Source of the DNA: Pseudomonas fulva
GTDB taxonomy: Bacteria > Pseudomonadota > Gammaproteobacteria > Pseudomonadales > Pseudomonadaceae
DNA length: 64,000 bases
Direction of reading: 5' to 3'
Assembly: GCF_023517795.1 (NCBI RefSeq)
Contig: NZ_CP082928.1
Coordinates: 1,612,001-1,676,000, forward strand
Below, in pieces: positions 8,209 to 20,497 of this stretch (positions are counted from its first letter, which is position 1; every line of letters starts with the position of its first letter). The notes under the pieces are model-generated. The model ran no database searches. It had not been told where the DNA came from and saw only the letters and a list, made by a program, of their open reading frames with translations. The translations under genes and the position numbers were made by a program.

Positions 8209-9564
8209 ATGCAGAAGCTGGAAAAAGTTCTGATCGCCAACCGCGGCGAGATCGCCCTGCGCATCCTGCGTGCCTGCAAGGAGCTGGGCATCAAGACCGT
8301 GGCCGTGCACTCCACTGCCGACCGCGAGCTGATGCACCTGGCCCTGGCCGACGAGTCCGTGTGCATTGGCCCGGCGCCGGGCAACCTGTCGTACCTGAAC
8401 ATCCCGGCCATCATCAGCGCCGCGGAAGTCACCGGTGCCACCGCCATCCACCCCGGCTACGGCTTCCTCGCGGAAAACGCCGACTTCGCCGAGCAGGTGG
8501 AAAACTCCGGGTTCGCCTTCATCGGCCCGAAAGCCGACACCATCCGCCTGATGGGCGACAAGGTGTCGGCCAAGGACGCCATGATCAAGGCCGGCGTACC
8601 GGTGGTGCCGGGCTCCGACGGCCCGCTGCCGGAAGACGAAGCCCAAGCCCTGCGCATCGCCCGTGAAGTCGGCTACCCGGTGATCATCAAGGCCGCCGGC
8701 GGCGGCGGTGGTCGCGGCATGCGCGTGGTGTGGAAGGAAGAAGACCTGATCAAGTCGGCCAAGCTGACCCGCACCGAAGCCGGTGCCGCGTTCGGCAACC
8801 CGATGGTCTACCTTGAGAAGTTCCTCGGCAACCCGCGTCACGTGGAAGTCCAGGTGCTGTCCGACGGCCAGGGCAACGCCATCCACCTGTACGACCGCGA
8901 CTGCTCGCTGCAGCGCCGTCACCAGAAGGTGCTGGAAGAAGCCCCGGCGCCGCTGATCGACGAGCAGGCCCGCGCCGAAGTGCTCAAGCGTTGCGTCGAT
9001 GCCTGCATCGAGATCGGCTACCGCGGCGCCGGCACCTTCGAGTTCCTCTATGAAGACGGCCGTTTCTACTTCATCGAGATGAACACCCGCGTCCAGGTCG
9101 AGCACCCGGTTACCGAGATGGTCACCGGCATCGACATCGTCAAGGAGATGCTCAGCATCGCCGCGGGCAACAAGCTGTCGTACAAGCAGGAAGACATCAA
9201 GCTTCTGGGCCACGCCCTGGAGTGCCGCATCAACGCCGAAGACCCGGACAACTTCATGCCCTGCCCCGGCAAGGTGAAGCATTTCCACGCCCCGGGCGGC
9301 TTCGGTGTGCGCGTCGACTCGCACCTGTACAGCGGCTACTCGGTACCGCCGAACTACGACTCGCTGATCGGCAAGCTGATCACCTACGGGGTGACCCGCG
9401 ACGAGGCTCTGGCCCGTATGCGCAACGCCCTGGACGAGATCGTTGTCGACGGCATCAAGACCAACGTGCCGCTGCACCGCGACCTGGTTCGCGACAAGGG
9501 TTTCTGCCAGGGTGGGATCAACATCCACTACCTGGAAAAGAAACTGGGCATGGACAAGCACTAA
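8209..9564 (+). CDS. accC: Acetyl-CoA carboxylase biotin carboxylase subunit
   Basis: A 451-residue ATP-grasp enzyme that carboxylates the biotin of AccB with ATP and bicarbonate. It starts [20 protein letters not shown]; the glycine-rich ATP loop [11 protein letters not shown], the active-site stretch [17 protein letters not shown] and YDSLIGKLI are all present. The ATG at 8209 has GGGGA upstream; an in-frame ATG at 8191 overlapping the accB stop is less likely because it adds a non-conserved MHGEPV. A strong terminator follows the gene. Confidence 0.97.
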   Translation: MQKLEKVLIANRGEIALRILRACKELGIKTVAVHSTADRELMHLALADESVCIGPAPGNLSYLNIPAIISAAEVTGATAIHPGYGFLAENADFAEQVENSGFAFIGPKADTIRLMGDKVSAKDAMIKAGVPVVPGSDGPLPEDEAQALRIAREVGYPVIIKAAGGGGGRGMRVVWKEEDLIKSAKLTRTEAGAAFGNPMVYLEKFLGNPRHVEVQVLSDGQGNAIHLYDRDCSLQRRHQKVLEEAPAPLIDEQARAEVLKRCVDACIEIGYRGAGTFEFLYEDGRFYFIEMNTRVQVEHPVTEMVTGIDIVKEMLSIAAGNKLSYKQEDIKLLGHALECRINAEDPDNFMPCPGKVKHFHAPGGFGVRVDSHLYSGYSVPPNYDSLIGKLITYGVTRDEALARMRNALDEIVVDGIKTNVPLHRDLVRDKGFCQGGINIHYLEKKLGMDKH

Positions 9565-9583
9565 GCGCGTCCGGCACCACAAG

Positions 9584-9613
9584 AAGGGGAGCGGCCAAGG
9601 CCGCTCCCCTTTT
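9584..9613 (+). terminator. Intrinsic terminator of accBC
   Basis: A perfect inverted repeat AAGGGGAGCGGCC / GGCCGCTCCCCTT ends in a short T run, 20 bp after the accC stop. Confidence 0.9.
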
Positions 9614-9641
9614 GCATTTCAACGTCTAAAAGGATGGCGAC

Positions 9642-10328
9642 ATGAGCCGATCTTGCCAAACCAGCCTGACGCCCGAGGCGCGCAAGCAAGCCTCCATCGC
9701 CCGCCTCGAGGCAGCCGGCATTCCCTATATCGAGCACCTGCCGATGATCGAGGATGCCAGCGAGGTGCGCGTGCGCAGCGCCGAGGAAATTGCCCGTCGC
9801 GCCATCGCCTGCCTGATCGCCATCCAGGCCGCCTGCGACCGCCAGGCCGGTCAGTACACGCCAGATACCGCCCGGTGGTGCCAGGAGCTGCTGGAGCAGT
9901 ACGGCATCGCCGAGCTGACGCACCAGGAAGCACGCATCCTCGGCAACGAGGGCGGCGATCAGGATGTGGTCAACATGGTGTGGAAGTACGAGGCCTACTG
10001 GGTACTGCTGTGGGCGCTGGGCGTGGTGGAGGAACTGGACTTCCCGGACCACGCCATCGATTGCGACTTCGCCATCCAGGCCGTGGCCCAGCACCCGGAC
10101 TTCGCTACCTTCATGGCACAGACGAAACGGCGCGACATCGCCAGCATTCTCGACGAAGCCGATCTGATCTACCGCTACCACTGGGCCTGCGTGGATGCCC
10201 GCCTGAAGCAGGCGCCCATGCCGGCCGGCCTGAACCCCAGCGTAGTCATGGAACGCCACGCCGCCTTAAACTGGCTTATCGACAACGACGGCCAGGACGA
10301 CTGGGACAACCCGGACGTCAGCACCTGA
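9642..10328 (+). CDS. DUF4272 domain-containing protein
   Basis: A 228-residue soluble protein of unknown function. The DUF4272 pattern is recognisable: a short N-terminal segment RKQASIARLEAAGIPYIEHL, then RSAEEIARRAIACL and a central WALGVVEELDFP followed by a conserved acidic/aromatic C-terminal part (YRYHWACVDARL). There is no signal peptide or membrane segment. Ribosome site AGGATGG lies just before ATG 9642. It sits alone between the accC terminator and prmA; a molecular role cannot be proposed from sequence. Confidence 0.78.
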   Translation: MSRSCQTSLTPEARKQASIARLEAAGIPYIEHLPMIEDASEVRVRSAEEIARRAIACLIAIQAACDRQAGQYTPDTARWCQELLEQYGIAELTHQEARILGNEGGDQDVVNMVWKYEAYWVLLWALGVVEELDFPDHAIDCDFAIQAVAQHPDFATFMAQTKRRDIASILDEADLIYRYHWACVDARLKQAPMPAGLNPSVVMERHAALNWLIDNDGQDDWDNPDVST

Positions 10329-10409
10329 ACCCGCCCGGCGCTTCGCCGCCTGGTCATCATCCTGCCGCCGCCTGCGCCATGCTAGCGGCCGCCCCAACCG
10401 GAGCTCTCC

Positions 10410-11288
10410 ATGCCCTGGCTACAACTGCGCCTCGCCATCACCCCCGAGCAGGCGCCCACCTATGAAGACGCCCTGCTGGACGTCGGTGCGGTATCCGTGA
10501 CCTTCATGGACGCCGAAGACCAGCCGATCTTCGAGCCCGATCTGGGTACCACGCCACTGTGGAGCCACACCCATCTGCTCGCCCTGTTCGAGGCCGATAC
10601 CGACGCCGATGCGCTGGTTGCCCACCTGCAACTGCTGACCGACGGCGCGCTGCCCGAGCACCAGATCGAGCGCATCGAAGATCAGGACTGGGAGCGCAGC
10701 TGGATGGACGGCTTCGCGCCGATGCGTTTCGGCCAGCGCCTGTGGATCGTGCCGAGCTGGCACGAAGCGCCGCAGCCGGATGCCGTCAACCTGCTGCTCG
10801 ATCCGGGCCTGGCGTTCGGCACCGGAACCCACCCGACCACCTCGCTGTGCCTGCAGTGGCTCGACGCCCAGCCGCTGGAAGGCTGCAGCGTGCTGGATTT
10901 CGGTTGCGGCTCGGGCATCCTGGCCATCGCCGCGCTGCTGCTCGGTGCGCCGCGCGCGGTGGGCACCGACATCGACCCACAGGCCCTGGAAGCGTCGCGC
11001 GACAACGCCGGGCGCAACGGCATCGCCGACGAGCGCTTTCCCGTCTACCTGCCGGCCGACCTGCCCCAGGAGCCGGCGGACGTGGTGGTCGCCAATATCC
11101 TTGCCGGCCCGCTGGTCAGCCTGGCGCCGCAGATCACCAGCCTGGTCAAGGGCGGCGGCCGCCTGGCGCTGTCGGGCATCCTCGCCGAACAGGCCGAGGA
11201 GGTGCGCGCCGCCTACGCCGCCGACTTCGAGCTCGACCCGACCGCCGTGCAGGACGGCTGGGTGCGCATCAGCGGCGTTCGCCGTTAG
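10410..11288 (+). CDS. prmA: Ribosomal protein L11 methyltransferase
   Basis: A 292-residue SAM-dependent methyltransferase that trimethylates ribosomal protein L11. The N-terminal substrate-recognition domain ([20 protein letters not shown]) precedes a Rossmann methyltransferase domain. Motifs are [19 protein letters not shown] near residue 130, [15 protein letters not shown] near 165 (SAM loop) and [10 protein letters not shown] near 225. The length and order match the family. In Pseudomonas prmA usually follows accBC, as here. Confidence 0.97.
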   Translation: MPWLQLRLAITPEQAPTYEDALLDVGAVSVTFMDAEDQPIFEPDLGTTPLWSHTHLLALFEADTDADALVAHLQLLTDGALPEHQIERIEDQDWERSWMDGFAPMRFGQRLWIVPSWHEAPQPDAVNLLLDPGLAFGTGTHPTTSLCLQWLDAQPLEGCSVLDFGCGSGILAIAALLLGAPRAVGTDIDPQALEASRDNAGRNGIADERFPVYLPADLPQEPADVVVANILAGPLVSLAPQITSLVKGGGRLALSGILAEQAEEVRAAYAADFELDPTAVQDGWVRISGVRR

Positions 11289-11403
11289 GCACGCGCCCGT
11301 GCCGTGCCCGCATTGGCGCGGCGCGGCACTTAATGCTGCTTTTGCAATCTGTTGGGTTAGACTATCGCCCCGTTTTTGCCGCCCCGCGGCCGTCGGATGA
11401 CGC

Positions 11404-12792
11404 ATGACCGAAAGCTTCGTGACCCAATGCCCGAACTGCAGCACCAGTTTCCGCGTGAACCTGGCCCAGCTCGCCGTCGCCCAGGGCTCGGTACGCTGCG
11501 GCGCCTGCCTGCAGGTGTTTAATGCCGCGCGTCAGTTGCGCGAACAGGGTCATCACATTCCGGACATGCGTGCCGCCGCACCGGCAGCGCCAAAGCCACC
11601 TGCACCTGCACCTGCACCTGCACCTGCACCTGCACCTGCACCTGCACCTGCACCGAGCATTGCAGCGGCTCCTCCGCTGCCCGCCAAGCCGGCCGGCAAG
11701 CCTGATGACGGCACGCTGTGGATTCACGACGACCTGGATCTCGATGATCTGGACCTCGACGAAGAACTGGCCAAGCTCGAAGCCCAGGAACAGCAGCTGT
11801 CGCGCCAGTTCCTCGAACTCGACCTGCCGACCCGGCAAACGCCGCGCTTCGACGACCAGGACGATGACGAACCTGGCGAAGACGAACGCTGGGCCGAAGC
11901 CCTGCTGCGTGACGACCCGCCGGTCAGCAAGCTGGAGCTCGAGCCGCTCGCCGAGCGCCAGACATCCAGTATCGATTTCGGCAAACCGCCGACCAGCACC
12001 CAGCCGCCGGAGCAGGTGCCGCCGCTACCCAAGACGCCCGGCCTGCGTGATGTACTCGCGCCCACCAAGCCCGTCGTCGCCAGCCGTGACGAGGACGAGC
12101 CGCTTTTCAGCCTCAACGCGCAGCGCGATGACGAGCCCGAACCCGATCCGGTTATTGACGCGCACGAAGACGATGAGCCGGAAACACCGCCACTCGCGCC
12201 GTCGAAAACCCAGAAAACCCGCCCACGCGCCGAGCCGAATCTGCGCGGCGAAGCCCTGTTCGAGCTCGAAGAGGAACCGCTGCAGCTCGACTGGCGGCCA
12301 CCGCGCAAACCCTGGGGCCGCTGGATCGGCTGGGGCCTGCTCAACCTGCTGGCGGCCACCGCGCTGGCCGGGCAATACGTGATCTATCACTACGCCGAAC
12401 TGGCCCGCCAGGATCAGTACCGCCCCTGGTTCGAGCAGGTCTGCCCGACCCTCGGCTGCACCCTGCCGTCCAAGGTCGACATCGACCAGATCAAGAGCAG
12501 CAACCTGGTGGTGCGCAGCCACCCGGAATTCAGCGGCGCCCTGGTCGTAGATGCGATCCTCTACAATCGTGCGTCGTTCTCGCAGCCATTTCCACTGCTG
12601 GAGATGCGTTTCGCCGATATCAACGGGCAGTTGATCGCCAGCCGCCGCTTCAAGCCTAGCGAGTACCTGGCGGGCGAGCTGGCCGGCCAGGCGGAAATGC
12701 CACCGCAGACGCCCATCCACATCGCCCTGGACATCCTCGACCCCGGTGCCCGGGCGGTGAACTACAGCCTCAACTTCCACTCGCCGGAGTAG
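11404..12792 (+). CDS. Zinc-ribbon and DUF3426 domain protein
   Basis: A 462-residue protein with an N-terminal MJ0042-type zinc ribbon (CPNCSTSFRV..CGACLQVF, residues 8-40), a long low-complexity acidic and Pro/Ala linker (about residues 55-290), one transmembrane helix (GWGLLNLLAATALAGQYVIY near 310) and a C-terminal DUF3426 domain. The topology suggests a cytoplasmic zinc ribbon and a periplasmic domain. It commonly lies between prmA and dusB in Pseudomonas. Its function is unknown. A hexanucleotide array in the linker encodes Pro-Ala repeats. Confidence 0.9.
   Translation: MTESFVTQCPNCSTSFRVNLAQLAVAQGSVRCGACLQVFNAARQLREQGHHIPDMRAAAPAAPKPPAPAPAPAPAPAPAPAPAPSIAAAPPLPAKPAGKPDDGTLWIHDDLDLDDLDLDEELAKLEAQEQQLSRQFLELDLPTRQTPRFDDQDDDEPGEDERWAEALLRDDPPVSKLELEPLAERQTSSIDFGKPPTSTQPPEQVPPLPKTPGLRDVLAPTKPVVASRDEDEPLFSLNAQRDDEPEPDPVIDAHEDDEPETPPLAPSKTQKTRPRAEPNLRGEALFELEEEPLQLDWRPPRKPWGRWIGWGLLNLLAATALAGQYVIYHYAELARQDQYRPWFEQVCPTLGCTLPSKVDIDQIKSSNLVVRSHPEFSGALVVDAILYNRASFSQPFPLLEMRFADINGQLIASRRFKPSEYLAGELAGQAEMPPQTPIHIALDILDPGARAVNYSLNFHSPE
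11599..11652 (+). repeat. Nine tandem CCTGCA hexamers within the DUF3426 gene
   Basis: Nine exact 6-bp units encode consecutive Pro-Ala dipeptides in the linker. Unit gain or loss keeps the reading frame, so linker length can vary between strains. Confidence 0.95.
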
Positions 12793-12925
12793 AGCCGGGC
12801 AGCTGATAAACGGCACCATCCCCTAGGCCGTCTGCAATGCACCCGGTCGCCGATACGACCGGGCAGCGCAGCCCAGCTGTTCAGATTTTGTTCAAAACCA
12901 CCTTTATCCGGTCATTCAGAGCGGG

Positions 12926-12931
12926 TATGAT
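12926..12931 (+). promoter_or_regulatory. Candidate -10 element for dusB-fis
   Basis: TATGAT lies 62 bp before the dusB start, in a 200-bp gap that also contains a hairpin CCCGGTCG..CGACCGGG at 12842-12863 without a T tract. The -35 (TTTATC, 17-bp spacing) is weak. A promoter for the dusB-fis operon is inferred. Confidence 0.4.
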
Positions 12932-12993
12932 CTCCCCCCTTTTCGCACTCTCCTACTGGTCTCAACAGCACGTCTCTTGAGCAGGGAAGCCCT

Positions 12994-13992
12994 ATGTCGG
13001 CGCTAAGCATCGGCCCCTATACATTGCCCAATCGACTGATCCTGGCCCCCATGGCCGGCGTCACCGATCAGCCATTCCGGCAACTGTGCCGGCGCCTCGG
13101 CGCCGGCATGGTCGTGTCCGAAATGGTCACCAGCGATGTGCGCCTGTGGAACACGCGCAAGTCGAGCCTGCGCATGATCCACAGCGGCGATCCGGAGCCA
13201 CGCTCCGTGCAGATCGCCGGTGGCGACCCGCAGATGCTCGCCGAGGCGGCCCGCGCCAATGTGCAGCTGGGCGCCCAGATCATCGACATCAACATGGGCT
13301 GCCCGGCCAAGAAGGTGTGCAACAAGGCGGCGGGTTCCGCCCTGCTCAAGGACCAGCCGCTGGTGCAGGCGATCCTCGAAGCGGTGGTCGCCGCCGTCGA
13401 CGTCCCGGTCACCCTGAAGATCCGCACAGGCTGGGACCGACAGAACAAGAACGGCGTCGAGGTCGCGCGCATCGCCGAGCAGAGCGGCATCGTCGCCCTG
13501 GCCGTGCACGGCCGCACCCGCGCCGACCTGTACACCGGCGAGGCGGAGTACGACACCATCGCCGCGATCAAGCAGGCCATATCGATTCCGGTACTGGCCA
13601 ATGGCGACATCGACTCGCCGGAAAAGGCCGCCCAGGTGCTGGCCGCCACCGGTGCCGATGGCCTGCTGATCGGCCGGGCGGCCCAGGGCCGCCCATGGAT
13701 TTTCAGAGAAATTGAGCATTACCTGCGCACCGGAGCCCATTGCCCGGCCCCTGCGCTGGCCGAGATCGAACGCATTCTGCTCGAGCACCTGGCCGCCCTG
13801 CACGCCTTCTACGGCGATGTCATGGGCGTACGCATCGCTCGCAAGCATGTGGGCTGGTACCTCGCGACGCTGCCCGGCGCCCGCGAATTCCGTGCCCAGT
13901 TCAATCGTCTGGACAGCCAGGAGGCGCAATGTGCAAGCGTTCGCCAGTTCTTCGGCGAACGCTACAACGACGAAAAAGAGGCTGCCGCATGA
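12994..13992 (+). CDS. dusB: tRNA-dihydrouridine synthase B
   Basis: A 332-residue FMN-dependent enzyme that reduces uridine to dihydrouridine in tRNA. It begins with the Dus signature LILAPMAGVTDQPFRQLCR; INMGCPAKKVCNKAAGSALL contains the catalytic cysteine near residue 105, and VTLKIRTGW, VHGRTRADLYTGEA and GLLIGRAAQGRPW follow. It overlaps fis by 4 bp (ATGA), the standard dusB-fis arrangement of gamma-proteobacteria. Confidence 0.96.
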   Translation: MSALSIGPYTLPNRLILAPMAGVTDQPFRQLCRRLGAGMVVSEMVTSDVRLWNTRKSSLRMIHSGDPEPRSVQIAGGDPQMLAEAARANVQLGAQIIDINMGCPAKKVCNKAAGSALLKDQPLVQAILEAVVAAVDVPVTLKIRTGWDRQNKNGVEVARIAEQSGIVALAVHGRTRADLYTGEAEYDTIAAIKQAISIPVLANGDIDSPEKAAQVLAATGADGLLIGRAAQGRPWIFREIEHYLRTGAHCPAPALAEIERILLEHLAALHAFYGDVMGVRIARKHVGWYLATLPGAREFRAQFNRLDSQEAQCASVRQFFGERYNDEKEAAA

Positions 13993-14309
13993 CACTGATG
14001 AACGAGACTTTAGGAAGTGGGATTGCACCCGTGAGCGACAACACCAGTTTGAAACAGCACCTCAACACACCGAGCGAAGAAGGCCAGACCCTGCGCGGCA
14101 GCGTCGAGAAAGCCCTGCACAACTACTTCGCTCACCTTGAGGGCGCAGACGTCACCGACGTCTACAACCTGGTGCTCACCGAGGTGGAAGCGCCGCTCTT
14201 GGAGACCGTCATGAACTACGTGAAGGGCAACCAGACCAAGGCCTCCGAACTGTTGGGCCTGAACCGCGGCACCCTGCGCAAGAAGCTCAAGCAGTACGAT
14301 CTGCTGTAA
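13989..14309 (+). CDS. fis: DNA-binding protein Fis
   Basis: A 106-residue nucleoid-associated protein. The N-terminal part is variable; the conserved C-terminal helix-turn-helix ([20 protein letters not shown]) is intact. Translation starts within the dusB stop codon (ATGA overlap), so it is coupled to dusB. A strong terminator follows, marking the end of the operon before purH. Confidence 0.97.
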   Translation: MTLMNETLGSGIAPVSDNTSLKQHLNTPSEEGQTLRGSVEKALHNYFAHLEGADVTDVYNLVLTEVEAPLLETVMNYVKGNQTKASELLGLNRGTLRKKLKQYDLL

Positions 14310-14326
14310 TCACCGAAATCCTGAAG

Positions 14327-14355
14327 AAGGGCGGCCTCGATAAGCCGCCCTTTTT
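14327..14355 (+). terminator. Intrinsic terminator after fis
   Basis: Inverted repeat AAGGGCGGC / GCCGCCCTT with a short loop followed by a T run, 18 bp after the fis stop. Confidence 0.9.
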
Positions 14356-14383
14356 ACTGATTCCCCTGCTGATGGATCCTGTA

Positions 14384-15988
14384 ATGACCGACCAGACCAC
14401 CCGCCTCCCCGTCCGCCGTGCGCTGATCAGCGTGTCCGACAAGACCGGCATCCTCGAATTCGCCCGCGAGCTCGTTGCCCTCAACGTGGAAATCCTCTCC
14501 ACCGGCGGCACCTACAAGCTGCTCAAGGACAACGGCGTGGCAGCGGTGGAAGTGGCCGACTACACCGGTTTCCCGGAAATGATGGACGGCCGGGTAAAGA
14601 CCCTGCACCCGAAGATCCATGGCGGCATCCTTGGCCGTCGCGCCATTGACGGCGCGGTGATGGACGAGCACGGCATCAAGCCGATCGACCTGGTGGCGGT
14701 CAACCTGTACCCCTTCGCCGCCACCGTCGCCAAGCCGGGCTGCGACCTGGCCGATGCCATCGAGAACATCGATATCGGCGGGCCGACCATGGTGCGTTCG
14801 GCAGCCAAGAACCACAAGGACGTGGCCATTGTGGTCAACGCCGGCGACTACGCCGCGGTCATCGACTCCCTGAAACTCGGCGGCCTGTGCTATGCCCAGC
14901 GCTTCGACCTGGCCCTCAAGGCCTTCGAGCACACCGCCGCCTACGACGGCATGATCGCCAACTACCTGGGCACCATCGACCAGGGCCGCGACACCCTGTC
15001 CACCGAAGACCGCAGCCTGTTCCCGCGCACCTTCACCACCCAGTTCGTCAAGGCGCAGGACATGCGCTACGGCGAGAACCCGCACCAGCAAGCGGCGTTC
15101 TACGTCGAGCACGCCGACGAAGCCTGCGTGGCCACCGCCGTGCAGCTGCAGGGCAAGGAACTGTCGTTCAACAACGTGGCCGATACCGATGCCGCGCTGG
15201 AATGCGTGAAGAGTTTCGTCAAGCCGGCCTGCGTGATCGTCAAGCACGCCAACCCCTGCGGCGTCGCCGTGGTGCCGGAAGACGAGGGCGGCATCCGCAA
15301 GGCTTACGACCTGGCCTACGCCACCGACACCGAGTCGGCATTCGGCGGCATCATCGCCTTCAACCGCGAACTGGACGGCGAAACCGCCAAGGCCATCGTC
15401 GAGCGCCAGTTCGTCGAAGTGATCATCGCCCCGAGAATCAGCGACGCCGCCCGTGAAGTGGTCGCCGCCAAGGCCAACGTGCGCCTGCTCGCGTGCGGCG
15501 AGTGGCCGACCGAACGTGCGCCGGGCTGGGACTACAAGCGGGTCAACGGCGGCCTGCTGGTGCAGAGCCGCGATATCGGCATGATCACCGCCGATGACCT
15601 GAAGATCGTCACCCGGCGCGCGCCAAGCGAGCAGGAAGTACATGACCTGATCTTCGCCTGGAAAGTGGCCAAGTTCGTCAAATCCAATGCCATCGTGTAC
15701 GCCAAGAACCGCCAGACCGTGGGCGTCGGCGCCGGCCAGATGAGCCGCGTCAACTCCGCGCGCATCGCTGCCATCAAGGCCGAGCACGCCGGCCTGCCGG
15801 TACCGGGCGCGGTCATGGCCTCGGATGCCTTCTTCCCGTTCCGCGACGGCATCGACAACGCCGCCAAGGCCGGCATCACCGCAGTGATCCAGCCGGGCGG
15901 CTCGATGCGCGACAACGAAGTGATCGCCGCCGCCGACGAAGCGGGGATTGCCATGGTGTTCACCGGCATGCGCCACTTCAGGCACTAA
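14384..15988 (+). CDS. purH: Bifunctional AICAR transformylase / IMP cyclohydrolase
   Basis: A 534-residue enzyme catalysing the last two steps of IMP synthesis. The N-terminal MGS-like IMP cyclohydrolase domain ([30 protein letters not shown]) is followed by the transformylase domain with the KHANPCG motif near residue 287 and the [13 protein letters not shown] stretch near 230. ATG 14384 yields the conserved start [14 protein letters not shown]; an in-frame ATG at 14372 adds four residues. purD follows on the same strand after a gap of about 200 bp. Confidence 0.96.
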   Translation: MTDQTTRLPVRRALISVSDKTGILEFARELVALNVEILSTGGTYKLLKDNGVAAVEVADYTGFPEMMDGRVKTLHPKIHGGILGRRAIDGAVMDEHGIKPIDLVAVNLYPFAATVAKPGCDLADAIENIDIGGPTMVRSAAKNHKDVAIVVNAGDYAAVIDSLKLGGLCYAQRFDLALKAFEHTAAYDGMIANYLGTIDQGRDTLSTEDRSLFPRTFTTQFVKAQDMRYGENPHQQAAFYVEHADEACVATAVQLQGKELSFNNVADTDAALECVKSFVKPACVIVKHANPCGVAVVPEDEGGIRKAYDLAYATDTESAFGGIIAFNRELDGETAKAIVERQFVEVIIAPRISDAAREVVAAKANVRLLACGEWPTERAPGWDYKRVNGGLLVQSRDIGMITADDLKIVTRRAPSEQEVHDLIFAWKVAKFVKSNAIVYAKNRQTVGVGAGQMSRVNSARIAAIKAEHAGLPVPGAVMASDAFFPFRDGIDNAAKAGITAVIQPGGSMRDNEVIAAADEAGIAMVFTGMRHFRH

Positions 15989-16119
15989 ATCGGCCGCACT
16001 CGGACAGGCATCTGCGGCGTTGCAGCTGGCTCCGATAATGCTCATTGCCAACAGGCAACTCCGCTTATCGAAACCAGCCGCGCCTTGCATCTACCAGCCC
16101 GATTGCGACCTCGGAATTT

Positions 16120-16149
16120 GTAGGGTGGATAACGCTTTGCCTATCCACC
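16120..16149 (+). repeat. Short GTAGGGTGGA-type inverted repeat
   Basis: GTAGGGTGGAT and ATCCACC flank 12 bp in the purH-purD gap. The ends resemble the type B element copies at 41541-41700 and 59160-59261. It may be a deleted copy or a fragment. Confidence 0.6.
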
Positions 16150-16186
16150 GTGCGGGCTCAAGGCCCGACTCCATTGGGAGAGAGAC

Positions 16187-17476
16187 ATGAACGTATTGAT
16201 CATCGGCAGCGGCGGTCGTGAACACGCCCTGGCCTGGAAAGTGGCGCAGGACAAGCGCATCGCCAAGGTCTTCGTCGCCCCCGGCAACGCCGGCACCGCC
16301 TTTGAGCCCAAGTGCGAGAACGTCGCCATCGACGTGCTGGACATCCAGGCACTGGCCGACTTCGCCGAAAAGAACGTGCAGCTGACCATCGTCGGCCCCG
16401 AAGCGCCGCTGGTGAAGGGCGTGGTCGACCTGTTCCGCTCCCGCGACCTGGACATCTTCGGCCCCACCGCCGCCGCCGCCCAGCTGGAAGGCTCCAAGGC
16501 CTTCACCAAGGATTTCCTGGCCCGCCAGAACATCCCGACTGCCGACTACCAGAACTTTACCGAGGTCGAGCCGGCCCTGGCCTACCTGCGCGAGAAAGGC
16601 GCACCGATCGTCATCAAGGCCGACGGCCTGGCCGCGGGCAAGGGCGTGATCGTCGCCATGACCCTGGCCGAAGCCGAGGACGCCGTGCGCGACATGCTCG
16701 CCGGCAATGCTTTCGGTGACGCCGGCTCGCGCGTGGTGATCGAGGAATTCCTCGACGGCGAGGAAGCCAGCTTCATCGTCATGGTCGACGGCCAGAACGT
16801 GCTGCCGATGGCCACCAGCCAGGACCACAAGCGCGTCGGCGATGCCGACAGTGGTCCGAACACCGGCGGCATGGGCGCCTACTCGCCGGCACCGGTGGTG
16901 ACCGCCGAGGTGCACAAGCGGGTGATGGACGAAGTGATCTACCCGACCGTGCGCGGCATGGCGGCCGAAGGCAACGTCTACACCGGTTTCCTGTACGCCG
17001 GCCTGATGATCGACAAGGCCGGCAAGCCGAAAGTCATCGAATTCAACTGCCGCTTCGGCGACCCGGAAACCCAGCCGATCATGGTGCGCCTGGAAAGCTC
17101 CCTGGTGCTGCTGGTCGAGGCCGCGCTGGCCAAGGCGCTGGACAAGGTCGAAGCGACCTGGGACCCGCGCCCGACCGTGGGCGTGGTGCTGGCTGCCGGT
17201 GGTTACCCGGGCGACTACGCCAAGGGCGACGTGATCGAAGGGCTGGATGACGCCGCGCAGCTCGAAGGCAAGGTATTCCATGCCGGTACCGCCCTGCAGG
17301 ACGGCCAGGTGGTGACCGCGGGCGGTCGCGTGCTGTGCGCCACCGCCATCGGCGCCAGCGTGGCCGACGCCCAGCAGCAGGCCTATCGCCTGGCCGCCAA
17401 GATCCGCTGGAACGGCATGTTCCACCGCAACGACATCGGCTACCGGGCGATCGCCCGCGAGCGCGGCGACAACTGA
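16187..17476 (+). CDS. purD: Phosphoribosylamine-glycine ligase
   Basis: A 429-residue ATP-grasp enzyme that makes glycinamide ribonucleotide in purine synthesis. Motifs: MNVLIIGSGGREHALAWK at the N-terminus, TIVGPEAPLVKGVVDLFR, IKADGLAAGKGVIVA (ATP-grasp) and GPNTGGMGAYSP, then FNCRFGDPETQ. It is full length. An AGAGAGAC ribosome site precedes the ATG. A hairpin follows the stop, then retS. Confidence 0.97.
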   Translation: MNVLIIGSGGREHALAWKVAQDKRIAKVFVAPGNAGTAFEPKCENVAIDVLDIQALADFAEKNVQLTIVGPEAPLVKGVVDLFRSRDLDIFGPTAAAAQLEGSKAFTKDFLARQNIPTADYQNFTEVEPALAYLREKGAPIVIKADGLAAGKGVIVAMTLAEAEDAVRDMLAGNAFGDAGSRVVIEEFLDGEEASFIVMVDGQNVLPMATSQDHKRVGDADSGPNTGGMGAYSPAPVVTAEVHKRVMDEVIYPTVRGMAAEGNVYTGFLYAGLMIDKAGKPKVIEFNCRFGDPETQPIMVRLESSLVLLVEAALAKALDKVEATWDPRPTVGVVLAAGGYPGDYAKGDVIEGLDDAAQLEGKVFHAGTALQDGQVVTAGGRVLCATAIGASVADAQQQAYRLAAKIRWNGMFHRNDIGYRAIARERGDN

Positions 17477-17487
17477 TGTAACACGAT

Positions 17488-17509
17488 GGCGGCATCGCGC
17501 GATGCCGCC
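17488..17509 (+). terminator. Hairpin after purD without T tract
   Basis: A perfect stem GGCGGCATC / GATGCCGCC with loop GCGC lies 11 bp after the purD stop. No T run follows, so intrinsic termination is uncertain; it may protect the transcript end. Confidence 0.5.
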
Positions 17510-17599
17510 CATCGGCAATACCGCAGGCAGCCGCTCGATCGGGCGGCCTGGCTGTCAGGATAGGGTTTCAGTTTCATAGTCTGTGCCACCTCGGCTGGC

Positions 17600-17605
17600 T
17601 ATAAT
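17600..17605 (+). promoter_or_regulatory. Candidate -10 element for retS
   Basis: TATAAT lies 30 bp before the GTG start of retS. No good -35 is visible at 17-bp spacing. Confidence 0.45.
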
Positions 17606-17635
17606 TCAGCCGTATAACCTAAAAGGGATTGCCAC

Positions 17636-20422
<2,787 letters not shown>

Positions 20423-20497
20423 TGCGCCTGCCAGGGCCCGTTGACGTTTCACCCGCGGCCACGCCCCGGTACCGCCCACTCCCCGGATAGAGCGCCC

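Noticed and set aside
11599..11652. Tandem repeats as a CRISPR-like array
   Set aside because: Six-bp units without spacers inside a coding frame; a Pro-Ala linker explains them.
12842..12863. Hairpin before dusB as a terminator
   Set aside because: Good stem but no T tract, so it is noted only as a hairpin.
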